DNA of 22,056 nucleotides from UBA5177 sp002413265 (GTDB taxonomy: Bacteria; Chloroflexota; UBA5177): assembly GCA_036752825.1 (NCBI GenBank), contig DAIORV010000026.1, positions 1-22,056 of the forward strand. Reading direction: 5' to 3'. The stretch's first letter is position 1. Every line of letters begins with the position of its first letter. The translations under genes were made by a program, and so were the position numbers. The notes under the pieces were generated by a model. The model was not told where the DNA came from and ran no database searches. It was given only the letters and a program-made list of their open reading frames with translations. Below are positions 1 through 5,881 of this stretch, one piece after another.

Positions 1-2
1 AG

Positions 3-650
3 GCTCGCGGAGAGCTTCTCGCCTTCATCGACGACGATTGTGAGGCCACTCCTACATGGCTGGATTCGTTGGCTCATGCCATCGAGAACAACCCACACGC
101 CCTGGGTGTTCAGGGAAGAACCGTCACGAATCGTGACGCTGCGACACCGTTTACGCGACAGATAGAGCAGCTGTCCGGCGGCCAGCCCTACAGAACGTGC
201 AACATCGCGTACCGGCGAGAGGTCCTCATAGATCTTGGTGGCTTTGATCCACTTCTCATTCGCGGAGAGGACATCGCACTGAGTATGCGGGTTTTGGAGC
301 GGGGCCCGATCGTTTTTGCTCCCGACGCAGTCGTTTCGCATCCGCCGCGCCCCAAGGAGTGGGCGGACAGAGCAGCCTGGCGACGGCTTTTAGCGAGCGA
401 GATGCATTTCAGGCGCGTCTACCCGACCTACGGCCCGAGCCGTTCTCAGACGCTCTCCATCCAAAAGCCGGAGCACGTCTTTTCACGTTGGGTGCTCTTG
501 CCTGTGCGTCGCTACTGGCGTTTGCACTGGAGCTATTTCAGAAAGCAGCCGCGTGACTACCTCCGCCACGTGCCACTCATCATCCGAGAGAAGCTAGCTC
601 TACTCAGCCTCCTGCCGTACATCCTGCGGAATTGGAGGTCCGACAGGTGA
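3..650 (+). CDS. Family 2 glycosyltransferase, 5'-truncated by window edge
   Basis: This is the C-terminal part of a GT2 (GT-A fold) glycosyltransferase, which would transfer a sugar from an activated nucleotide sugar. The frame is open from the left edge; the first visible residues contain the metal and nucleotide-sugar-binding Asp-Asp-Asp-Cys motif (about nt 30-41), so the N-terminal nucleotide-binding strand lies outside the window. Further on are QGRT, a YRTCNIAYRR segment, and the GED acceptor-side motif that carries the probable catalytic Asp, followed by a basic C-terminal tail with aromatic residues. The first ATG/TTG-type codon in the window (about nt 69) is internal, not the start. 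The stop TGA at 648-650 overlaps the GTG start of the next gene, so the two are probably co-translated. It is homologous to both halves of the next protein. Substrate is unknown. Confidence 0.85.
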   Translation, partial: ARGELLAFIDDDCEATPTWLDSLAHAIENNPHALGVQGRTVTNRDAATPFTRQIEQLSGGQPYRTCNIAYRREVLIDLGGFDPLLIRGEDIALSMRVLERGPIVFAPDAVVSHPPRPKEWADRAAWRRLLASEMHFRRVYPTYGPSRSQTLSIQKPEHVFSRWVLLPVRRYWRLHWSYFRKQPRDYLRHVPLIIREKLALLSLLPYILRNWRSDR

Positions 651-2380
651 GCAGGCCCCTGGTGTCTGTCGTGGTGCCTACCAGAAACCGCGCGCACTTG
701 CTGCGTCGGGTCCTCAAGGCCCTGGCCGAGCAGGAGTTCCCCGACTACGAGGTAGTCGTCGTGGATGATGTCTCGGAGGACGAAACCTGGGCGCTTCTCG
801 AAGGCTGGCAGGGCGAGCGAAAGATCGCAATTCGAGTTGATTCTCAGAATGGGAGCTATGCGGCGCGCAATGTCGGCTGGCGGGCCGCGAGCGCTGACCT
901 CATCGCGTTCACAGATGACGACTGCATTCCGGATACGCGCTGGCTATCCTCGCTTGTCGAGTCATTGTCGAGCCGGCAGATCGTTGCAGTACAGGGGAAG
1001 ACGCTTGCCTCCCCCGGCGAGATCACTCCATTCACACATCAGATCCAACAGACATCGGCAGGCCCGCCATATCGCACGGCCAACATCCTTTATCGGCGCG
1101 ATGAGCTGGAGCGGCAGGGCGGCTTCCGAGACCTTCCCTGGTATGCCGACAATATCTTCGGATTACATGCTCGCGGTGCCGGAGCGATCGCGTTTGCGCC
1201 TGATGCGGTCGTACATCATCCACCAAGGCCTCGAGAGTGGCGCTCGCGCTCCGCGTGGCTCGATCGCTTTCGCGCCGACGAGGTGTACCGGCGTGAGCTG
1301 AGGCAGCTCGGAGAGGAAGCCCTCCCGGTTCCCGGCCGCCTACTCCCGCTCTTGCTGTGGGTCCTCAGACCGCTGCTCAAGCAGTCTTTAGTCCACGCCC
1401 GCTTCGCGGTACGGCACCCACGCGAGTATGCACATGGCATGGCGCCGATGTTCAAGGAAAAGGTCGCGATGCTGAGTGCGATGCGCGAGTTCTGGCGCCC
1501 GCCGTCCACTGAGGCGCGTGAACCGCTCCCTCCCTTGAGCCAAGATCCGCTCATCAGTGTCATAGTCCTGACCAAAGATCGCCCTGCCCTTTTGGAACAG
1601 ACTCTAGCCGCGCTAGCCGCGCAGAGCTATGCTCCTCGCGAGGTGATCGTTGCCGACAATGGGAGCGGCAGCGCCCTTTCGACCGGCGAGGCAGGGGCGA
1701 GCCGGGTGATCGACGTGCCGGGTCTCTCCCTGGGTGCTGCCCGACAAGCAGCGGTCGACCTAGCTTCCGGCGAGGTCGTGGCTTTCACCGATGACGATTG
1801 TCTCCCAGATCGGCAATGGCTGTGTCGGGTCGTGCGGTCCTTTCAGGTGCATCCAAACTGGCATGGGGTGCAGGGCCGTACGGAAGCCGGTCCCGGCCCG
1901 CTCGGATGGCACACGGTCGAAGTCTCCGCACCTAACTCTCTCTTCCAGACCTGCAACATTGCTTACCGGTCCGAGGCCGTCCGACGGGCCGGAGGGTTTG
2001 ACACACGATTTGAAGCGTGGTTCGAGGACACGGCGCTGGGGGCCCGCGTGCTGTCACACGGCCCGATCGGCTGGGAGCATGCCGCGCTCGTCGTTCATCA
2101 GGCGGTACCCGCCCGGCCCATTACCGTCGACCGTTGGCGGCAGATATTGGCCGATGAGCGCTTGTTGGCGAAACAATACGCGAGTTTCTATCGGAGAACA
2201 CGGGCGCCCTTTTCGCTGGCCTCGATCGTCCTAAGGCTGCTCCTTGGGTCGCCGGCTAAGACACTCATCAAAGCGGCTCCGAGAGCTCAGGACGACCCAA
2301 CCGGATACATCTGCCTTGCCGCGAGACTGTTGAGAGAACGGCTTGCCCTACTTGTCGTACTGTGGCCGACGCGACGCTGA
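647..2380 (+). CDS. Tandem double-domain family 2 glycosyltransferase
   Basis: A 577-residue protein made of two complete GT2 domains. Domain 1 (about 5-285) starts with VSVVVPTRNR and has TDDDC at 89-93. Domain 2 (about 303-575) starts with ISVIVLTKDR and has TDDDC at 381-385 plus the FED acceptor motif at 459-461. In domain 1 the corresponding motif reads Tyr-Ala-Asp (166-168), so the Asp is kept but the Glu is lost. I chose GTG at 647 because GGAGGT at 634-639 sits 7 nt upstream and the GTG overlaps the stop of the preceding gene; a TTG at 632 lies upstream of that ribosome site and is less likely. No signal peptide or clear membrane span is seen. Domains of this type build polysaccharides or glycolipids; the actual substrates cannot be told from sequence. 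Confidence 0.9.
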   Translation: MSRPLVSVVVPTRNRAHLLRRVLKALAEQEFPDYEVVVVDDVSEDETWALLEGWQGERKIAIRVDSQNGSYAARNVGWRAASADLIAFTDDDCIPDTRWLSSLVESLSSRQIVAVQGKTLASPGEITPFTHQIQQTSAGPPYRTANILYRRDELERQGGFRDLPWYADNIFGLHARGAGAIAFAPDAVVHHPPRPREWRSRSAWLDRFRADEVYRRELRQLGEEALPVPGRLLPLLLWVLRPLLKQSLVHARFAVRHPREYAHGMAPMFKEKVAMLSAMREFWRPPSTEAREPLPPLSQDPLISVIVLTKDRPALLEQTLAALAAQSYAPREVIVADNGSGSALSTGEAGASRVIDVPGLSLGAARQAAVDLASGEVVAFTDDDCLPDRQWLCRVVRSFQVHPNWHGVQGRTEAGPGPLGWHTVEVSAPNSLFQTCNIAYRSEAVRRAGGFDTRFEAWFEDTALGARVLSHGPIGWEHAALVVHQAVPARPITVDRWRQILADERLLAKQYASFYRRTRAPFSLASIVLRLLLGSPAKTLIKAAPRAQDDPTGYICLAARLLRERLALLVVLWPTRR

Positions 2381-2391
2381 CGCACCTTCCT

Positions 2392-2592
2392 TCAGCTCTT
2401 ACGCTGACTCGCGTTCGTCTCTCCCGGCTTCTCTATCCGACTCTGCATACCCGGGATCTGGCCTTCGACAGTCCCAGACTCTTCTTGCGCGTCGGACCCG
2501 CTGATTGAGGCATCGTCGAGAATCTCGCCGGGCTCTTTCTCCGGCTCCGTTTCCCCGCCATCGCGGCTCTGTTCCCGCTCTTCTTCGGACAT
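2392..2592 (-). CDS. Small acidic hypothetical protein
   Basis: A 66-residue, strongly hydrophilic protein beginning MSEEEREQSRDGG, rich in Glu, Ser, Gly and Gln, with no cysteine and no hydrophobic stretch. It is probably largely disordered. The ATG at 2592 is preceded on the minus strand by AGGAGAGAGG about 5 nt upstream, a good ribosome site, which is the main reason to accept it. The same frame stays open upstream, but that extension is Arg/Cys-rich and unlike the acidic part, so it is probably not translated. It converges on the glycosyltransferase gene with 11 nt between the stops and is divergent from coxS. No family is recognised and no function is proposed. Confidence 0.5.
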   Translation of the reverse strand: MSEEEREQSRDGGETEPEKEPGEILDDASISGSDAQEESGTVEGQIPGMQSRIEKPGETNASQRKS

Positions 2593-2754
2593 CGTTACCT
2601 CTCTCCTGCAAGCGTAAGCGCTGCGTCGTGGGCCGGCAAGCACCGCTCTGTCGTGCGTCCGCGCCGCGACCCGTGCGTAGAAGCATGTGCACGAAAGGCG
2701 ATCTTTCAGCCAACATGTGATGAGGTCCAATATCACCGAGGACTGAGACTCGTT

Positions 2755-2769
2755 GGCCGTCGTTCGGCC
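2755..2769 (+). promoter_or_regulatory. Stem-loop just upstream of the coxS ribosome site
   Basis: The arms GGCCG (2755-2759) and CGGCC (2765-2769) pair perfectly around a 5-nt loop, one base before the GAAAGG ribosome site at 2771-2776. Its position suggests either an operator or a leader hairpin that could affect translation of coxS. It is short and could be chance in GC-rich DNA. Confidence 0.2.
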
Positions 2770-2786
2770 GGAAAGGTCAACGCTCC

Positions 2787-3269
2787 ATGCCGATTCCCAT
2801 CACTGTGGTCGTGAACGGCGCGTCTCACCATGCCGAGATCGAGCCACGAACTCTGCTTGTCTATTTCTTGCGCGAGACCTTGCGGCTGACCGGTACGCAC
2901 GTGGGCTGCGACACATCGACATGTGGTGCTTGCACCGTTCACCTGGACGGCAAGGCGGTGAAGTCTTGCACCGTGTTGGCTGCACAAGCGAATGGACATG
3001 ACATACGAACTATCGAGGGCTTGGCATCGGGTGACTCGCTGCACCCATTGCAGGAGGCATTCTGGAATAATCATGGCTTGCAGTGCGGCTACTGCACCCC
3101 GGGAATGATCATGGCAGGGGCCGCATTGCTCGATGAGAACTCTACCCCTACGATCGAAGACGTTCGGCATGGGCTTGAAGGCAATCTGTGCCGCTGCACG
3201 GGTTATCACAACATCATCACCTCGGTACTGGCTGCTGCGGAGTCGATGAGATCGGGGGGTGTGCGGTGA
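2787..3269 (+). CDS. coxS: CO dehydrogenase/xanthine oxidase-type small [2Fe-2S] subunit
   Basis: A 160-residue iron-sulfur subunit of the molybdenum hydroxylase (xanthine oxidase) family. It carries electrons from the molybdenum centre in the large subunit to FAD in the medium subunit. All eight cluster ligands are present: a plant-ferredoxin-type set at C41, C46, C49 and C61, and the helical-domain set at C100, C103, C135 and C137 (CGYCTPGM and LCRCTGY motifs). Length is normal for the family. The ATG at 2787 has GAAAGG about 10 nt upstream. The stop at 3267-3269 overlaps the GTG of coxM. The family also serves aldehydes, nicotinate, purines and other substrates, so CO as the substrate is not shown; the coxS symbol is by family resemblance. 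Confidence 0.9.
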   Translation: MPIPITVVVNGASHHAEIEPRTLLVYFLRETLRLTGTHVGCDTSTCGACTVHLDGKAVKSCTVLAAQANGHDIRTIEGLASGDSLHPLQEAFWNNHGLQCGYCTPGMIMAGAALLDENSTPTIEDVRHGLEGNLCRCTGYHNIITSVLAAAESMRSGGVR

Positions 3270-4117
3270 TTCCCGTCTCCTTCGAGTACGTGGCTCCCAC
3301 CTCTGTCGAAGAGGCCCTGTCGCTGCTGACGGAACACGGCGATGAGGCCAAGATTCTGGCAGGCGGTCACAGTCTTCTGCCCCTGATGAAGCTTCGTCTG
3401 GCTGCTCCGGCCGTTCTGGTCGATCTCGGCACCGTGGACAGTCTCCGGTACATACGTGAAGAGGACGGCCAGGTGTCAATCGGAGCCATGACGACGTATG
3501 CAGCCGTCGAGCACTCGGAGACCATCAGGCGTGTTATCCCGATGCTGGCGCAAGCCGTCTCTTTAGTCGGCGACATGCAGGTTCGCAATAGGGGCACGCT
3601 GGGTGGAGCTCTGGCTCACGCGGATCCGGCTGGAGACATGCCGGCAGTGGTCTCCGCTCTGGGAGGCAGCGTCCTCGTTCAAGGGCCCCATGGTCAGCGA
3701 GAGATAGACATCTCAGACTTCTTCGTCGATATTTTCACGAGTGCTCTGGAGCCGGATGAGATTCTGACCGAGATTCGACTCAGACGCCAAGAGGGCGCGG
3801 CCGGCAGCTACGAAAAGTTCAGACGCCGACAAATCGACTGGGCGATCGTGGGCGCAGCGGTAAGCCTGTCGATAGCCGGCGGCAAGATCGGCGACGCGCG
3901 CGTCGCCCTGACAAATGTTGGCCCAACACCTGTCAGAGCGACGGCAGTTGAAAATGCACTACACGGCGTCCCGGTCGACGACCTCCGTCTCGAGGACGTC
4001 TCGCAGCTGGCCAGTGAGAACATCGACCCGCAACCCGAGCTGAATGCCTCAAGCGAGTACAAAAGACATCTAGCCAGAGTCCTCACGCGCCGCGCTTTGC
4101 AGTCCTCGCTTGCGTAG
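3266..4117 (+). CDS. coxM: CO dehydrogenase/xanthine oxidase-type medium FAD subunit
   Basis: A 283-residue FAD-binding subunit that accepts electrons from the coxS-type partner. It shows both flavin-binding motifs of the family, AGGHSLLPLMK from residue 32 and TLGGALAHADPAGD from 111, then the C-terminal CO-dehydrogenase flavoprotein domain ending at a normal length. The GTG at 3266 overlaps the coxS stop (GTGA) and follows a G-rich stretch at 3254-3259 that can serve as a ribosome site. An upstream extension in the same frame lies inside coxS and does not look like family sequence. A coxL gene would be expected next to these two, but a convergent gene begins to end 12 nt downstream and none is found in the window. 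Substrate therefore remains open. Confidence 0.9.
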   Translation: MIPVSFEYVAPTSVEEALSLLTEHGDEAKILAGGHSLLPLMKLRLAAPAVLVDLGTVDSLRYIREEDGQVSIGAMTTYAAVEHSETIRRVIPMLAQAVSLVGDMQVRNRGTLGGALAHADPAGDMPAVVSALGGSVLVQGPHGQREIDISDFFVDIFTSALEPDEILTEIRLRRQEGAAGSYEKFRRRQIDWAIVGAAVSLSIAGGKIGDARVALTNVGPTPVRATAVENALHGVPVDDLRLEDVSQLASENIDPQPELNASSEYKRHLARVLTRRALQSSLA

Positions 4118-4129
4118 CCGGAAAGAGTC

Positions 4130-4378
4130 CTAGAACCAGCCCGCGTAGACGTGGAGCGACCAGAGCGCGACGACCAGCAGAACCAGCAGAACCAGCACGA
4201 CCACCTCCCAGACAATGGTTTGAATCATCTGGCTCGCGGCATAGGCGTTTCCAAACTGGATCGTCCTGGACCACGGTTCGCGGCTTGGCACTTGCTCCAC
4301 CACCGTTGCCGGCTGTTGAACGACGCGCTGCTCGGTTGCCGGAACGGTGTCAACGGTTTCGACGGGCTGGTCGGTCAC
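4130..4378 (-). CDS. Small single-span membrane protein (82 aa)
   Basis: An 82-residue protein with a polar, Val/Gln/Glu-rich N-terminal half of about 50 residues and one very hydrophobic helix near residues 55-76 (VVVLVLLVLLVVALW), ending in YAGWF. The segment QMIQTIVWEVVVLVLL closely matches TLIQTIVWSVVVLVLL in the protein at 4565-4717, so the two are paralogues. The start is GTG at 4378, with GAGGAA about 9 nt upstream; there is no ATG or GTG between this and an in-frame stop. It is the last gene of a minus-strand cluster and converges on coxM with 12 nt between the stops. Function is unknown; the aromatic C-terminus after the helix is shared with its paralogue. Confidence 0.7.
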   Translation of the reverse strand: MTDQPVETVDTVPATEQRVVQQPATVVEQVPSREPWSRTIQFGNAYAASQMIQTIVWEVVVLVLLVLLVVALWSLHVYAGWF

Positions 4379-4420
4379 GACCTGCCGTTCCTCTGTAGGC
4401 TGTGCTTCAGGCTCTTTCGT

Positions 4421-4552
4421 TTAGAAGATATGCAGAATCCCGTGCAGAATCACCACCACGGCCACCACGATGATGAGAACTCCGATAAGGAACATCAGCA
4501 TCATTGAGGTGCTGGATCCCCCAGTTGTTGTGTGTTCTTCGTAGACAGGCAT
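4421..4552 (-). CDS. Very small membrane protein (43 aa)
   Basis: A 43-residue protein beginning MPVYEEHTTTGGSSTS, followed by one long hydrophobic helix from about residue 17 to 41 made of Met, Leu, Ile and Val, and ending HGILHIF. The ATG at 4552 has GGGAG about 6 nt upstream; that ribosome site begins right after the stop of the gene above, only 12 nt away, so the two are almost certainly co-transcribed. The Thr/Gly/Ser-rich head followed by a helix has the look of small stress or envelope membrane proteins, but no family is recognised. The good ribosome site, the clean hydrophobic helix and the context support it in spite of its length. Confidence 0.65.
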   Translation of the reverse strand: MPVYEEHTTTGGSSTSMMLMFLIGVLIIVVAVVVILHGILHIF

Positions 4553-4564
4553 CGGGTTTCTCCC

Positions 4565-4717
4565 TTAGAACCAGTGCAGATAGAGGTGCAGAGCGTACAG
4601 CCCAACACCAAGCAGCACCAGCACCACAACTGACCAAACGATGGTCTGGATCAATGTGGACGCCCCGACGGCTGCGCTGCCCGCGTCGTCGGTTCGCACG
4701 ATTCGTTCGTCTGGCAT
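4565..4717 (-). CDS. Very small membrane protein (50 aa), paralogue of the 82-aa protein
   Basis: A 50-residue protein beginning MPDERIVRTDDAG, with one hydrophobic helix from about residue 24 to 44 and the aromatic end YLHWF. The core TLIQTIVWSVVVLVLL matches the 82-residue protein at 4130-4378. Two in-frame ATGs are adjacent (4723 and 4717); I chose 4717 because AGGAGG lies 7 nt before it and only 1 nt before the other. That AGGAGG overlaps the stop codon of the ribbon-helix-helix gene, indicating translational linkage. Topology is probably N-terminus in the cytoplasm, given the acidic and basic head, but this is a guess. Function is unknown. Confidence 0.7.
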   Translation of the reverse strand: MPDERIVRTDDAGSAAVGASTLIQTIVWSVVVLVLLGVGLYALHLYLHWF

Positions 4718-4728
4718 GATCATTCCTC

Positions 4729-5017
4729 CTAGTGTTTCTTAGAGCGATTTTGTCTCGCGCCTGCCGCAACCGTTTCGACTTCGGGCAGGTCCTGAGAGAG
4801 CCGAAAATTGTCCAAGTACCCGTTCAGTGCGGTCAGCACAATCTCGTTCATANNNNNNNNNNNNNNNNNNNNNNNNNNNNNNNNNNNNNNNNNNNNNNNN
4901 NNNNNNNNNNNNNNNNNNNNNNNNNNNNNNNNNNNNNNNNNNNNNNNNNNNNAGGGCCGCTTTCACTCGCAGTTTCCGGTGAAGGGTTTCAGGCAGCTCG
5001 ACAGTCGTCTTTGCCAT
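4729..5017 (-). CDS. Ribbon-helix-helix protein interrupted by assembly gap
   Basis: The first half reads MAKTTVELPETLHRKLRVKAA, the typical start of an Arc/CopG-type ribbon-helix-helix DNA-binding protein, where the TTVELP strand contacts DNA and the first helix follows. The run of N then interrupts it. The second half, beyond the gap, reads MNEIVLTALNGYLDNF, which matches the second helix of the same fold, and continues with a charged tail to the TAG at 4729-4731. Together the halves make one ordinary protein of roughly 65 residues if the real gap is short and a multiple of three. It is the first gene of the minus-strand cluster and may regulate it, as such proteins often do. No toxin partner is seen next to it. 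Joining the halves is inference. Confidence 0.65.
4853..4952. other. Assembly gap (100 N)
   Basis: Exactly 100 consecutive N, the usual placeholder for a scaffold gap of unknown length. Nothing can be read here. Flanking coding sequence on the minus strand suggests that the real gap is only a few codons. Confidence 0.98.
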
Positions 5018-5096
5018 TCCTAACCCCCAGGCTTCCGCATCTCCATCGACCCCTCCTTGCCATCGGGCCGTATCGCCGTATTTCTATGCATCTTTC

Positions 5097-5339
5097 ATGC
5101 CACGTCATTGCCGAGCGACCGGCTACCCTGGTCCAGATGCTCTGGGAGTGGACGTGGAGGAAGAGCCCAAGGCCGAAACCGAAGCCCTTGCCAGGAACCG
5201 ACGTGTCGTGGAGATGCGGGACGAAGGCGCCTCTTGGCTTCGAATACAGGAGGAATTTGGACTGTCCAGGCAGCAAGCTCGGTATGCCTATCAGCTTGGC
5301 AAGCGGGCCGCGCGCCGAGGCGCCCTGCGGGCCGAGTGA
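5097..5339 (+). CDS. Small helix-turn-helix-like protein
   Basis: An 80-residue, highly charged protein. Residues about 34-70 (RRVVEMRDEGASWLRIQEEF then GLSRQQARYAYQLG) look like a helix-turn-helix of the resolvase or sigma-like type, in which a helix, a short turn at GLS and a recognition helix follow each other; this would mean DNA binding. The reading starts at ATG 5097, which has no visible ribosome site. A GTG at 5154 has GGGAG 5 nt upstream and would give a 61-residue protein starting VEEEPKAE that keeps the whole motif; that shorter form may be the real one. It is divergent from the ribbon-helix-helix gene cluster. No target is known. Confidence 0.55.
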   Translation: MPRHCRATGYPGPDALGVDVEEEPKAETEALARNRRVVEMRDEGASWLRIQEEFGLSRQQARYAYQLGKRAARRGALRAE

Positions 5340-5369
5340 CACTAGTGAACATTGACAAACCGCCAGAGA

Positions 5370-5388
5370 GCTAATTCCCGGCTAATTC
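5370..5388 (+). repeat. Short direct repeat GCTAATTC, 11-nt period
   Basis: GCTAATTC occurs at 5370-5377 and again at 5381-5388, one helical turn apart, in the 119-nt space before the zinc-ribbon gene. A TTGACA box lies upstream at 5352-5357, but no good -10 box is found at normal spacing. The spacing suits a site bound by a regulator on one face of DNA; this is only a suggestion. Confidence 0.25.
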
Positions 5389-5458
5389 ACCTCTGGTACG
5401 GTGCGAACAGATCGAGCGACCAAGCGTCAGCAACTAGAGGCGAACTTAGGAGGCTCCC

Positions 5459-5668
5459 GTGACCCGACCCAACTGCAAGAAGTGTGGCGGAAGGCTCGTG
5501 TACGAGTCGTATCCCCTCGAGGACATGCTCGTCAGTAAGTGTTTCGTGTGCGGCAAGATCGACTCATATCGAGAACTGACTCGCGACGAAGCCCGTCGCC
5601 TCTTCCGGCGCGTTGACGCACCGGTGGCTCGCCCCATAGCGCCGGCGGTTCGCCCACTGGCGTCATAG
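5459..5668 (+). CDS. Small zinc-ribbon protein
   Basis: A 69-residue protein with two zinc knuckles, C6-x2-C9 (CKKCGG) and C28-x2-C31 (CFVCG), which together should hold one zinc ion in a ribbon fold. It ends in a basic and then Pro/Ala-rich tail. The GTG at 5459 has AGGAGG 5 nt upstream, a strong site that fixes the start. Small zinc ribbons act in protein or nucleic-acid contacts, but nothing here names a partner. It is a single gene with 213 nt before the next start. Confidence 0.7.
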   Translation: MTRPNCKKCGGRLVYESYPLEDMLVSKCFVCGKIDSYRELTRDEARRLFRRVDAPVARPIAPAVRPLAS

Positions 5669-5796
5669 CTTCGACACTCAATTAGCAAGCTCACTCTGAC
5701 CTGGGGTGGAACGGTAATGCCGTTTCGCCCTCCCTCCTTTTAAGGACCCCATAGGGCGGATTTCTGAGCAGGATGAGCGCTCTTCCCGCCGCTAAA

Positions 5797-5826
5797 TTGT
5801 CAATTTGATTGGCCAGCGACCATAAT
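5797..5826 (+). promoter_or_regulatory. Candidate promoter of the secreted repeat protein
   Basis: TTGTCA at 5797-5802 and CATAAT at 5821-5826 are separated by 18 nt, close to the sigma-70-type pattern, and lie 55 nt before the GTG start. The -35 box sits inside a small inverted repeat (AAATT, 5794-5798, with AATTT, 5802-5806), and CCAGC/GCTGG arms (5813-5817 and 5828-5832) flank the -10 box; these could be operator sites. Confidence 0.35.
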
Positions 5827-5881
5827 TGCTGGAAATAGTTGAAAACCGGTCCACAAACCTAGCTTTTTGGGGAGGAAGAGA

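Noticed and set aside
2733..3479. Minus-strand open frame (248 codons)
   Set aside because: Antisense to coxS and coxM with all conserved cysteines and FAD motifs on the other strand.
4407..4769. Minus-strand open frame of 120 codons across the small-gene cluster
   Set aside because: Arg/His-rich without structure; a different minus-strand frame gives two hydrophobic small proteins with good ribosome sites.
4739..5017. Reading the ribbon-helix-helix gene straight through the 100 N
   Set aside because: The placeholder length puts the second half in a wrong frame; the family-like continuation MNEIVLTALN is in another frame, so the literal translation after the gap is false.
5352..5357. TTGACA box as promoter of the zinc-ribbon gene
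   Set aside because: The -35 match is perfect, but no acceptable -10 box is found 16-18 nt downstream, so I did not list a promoter.
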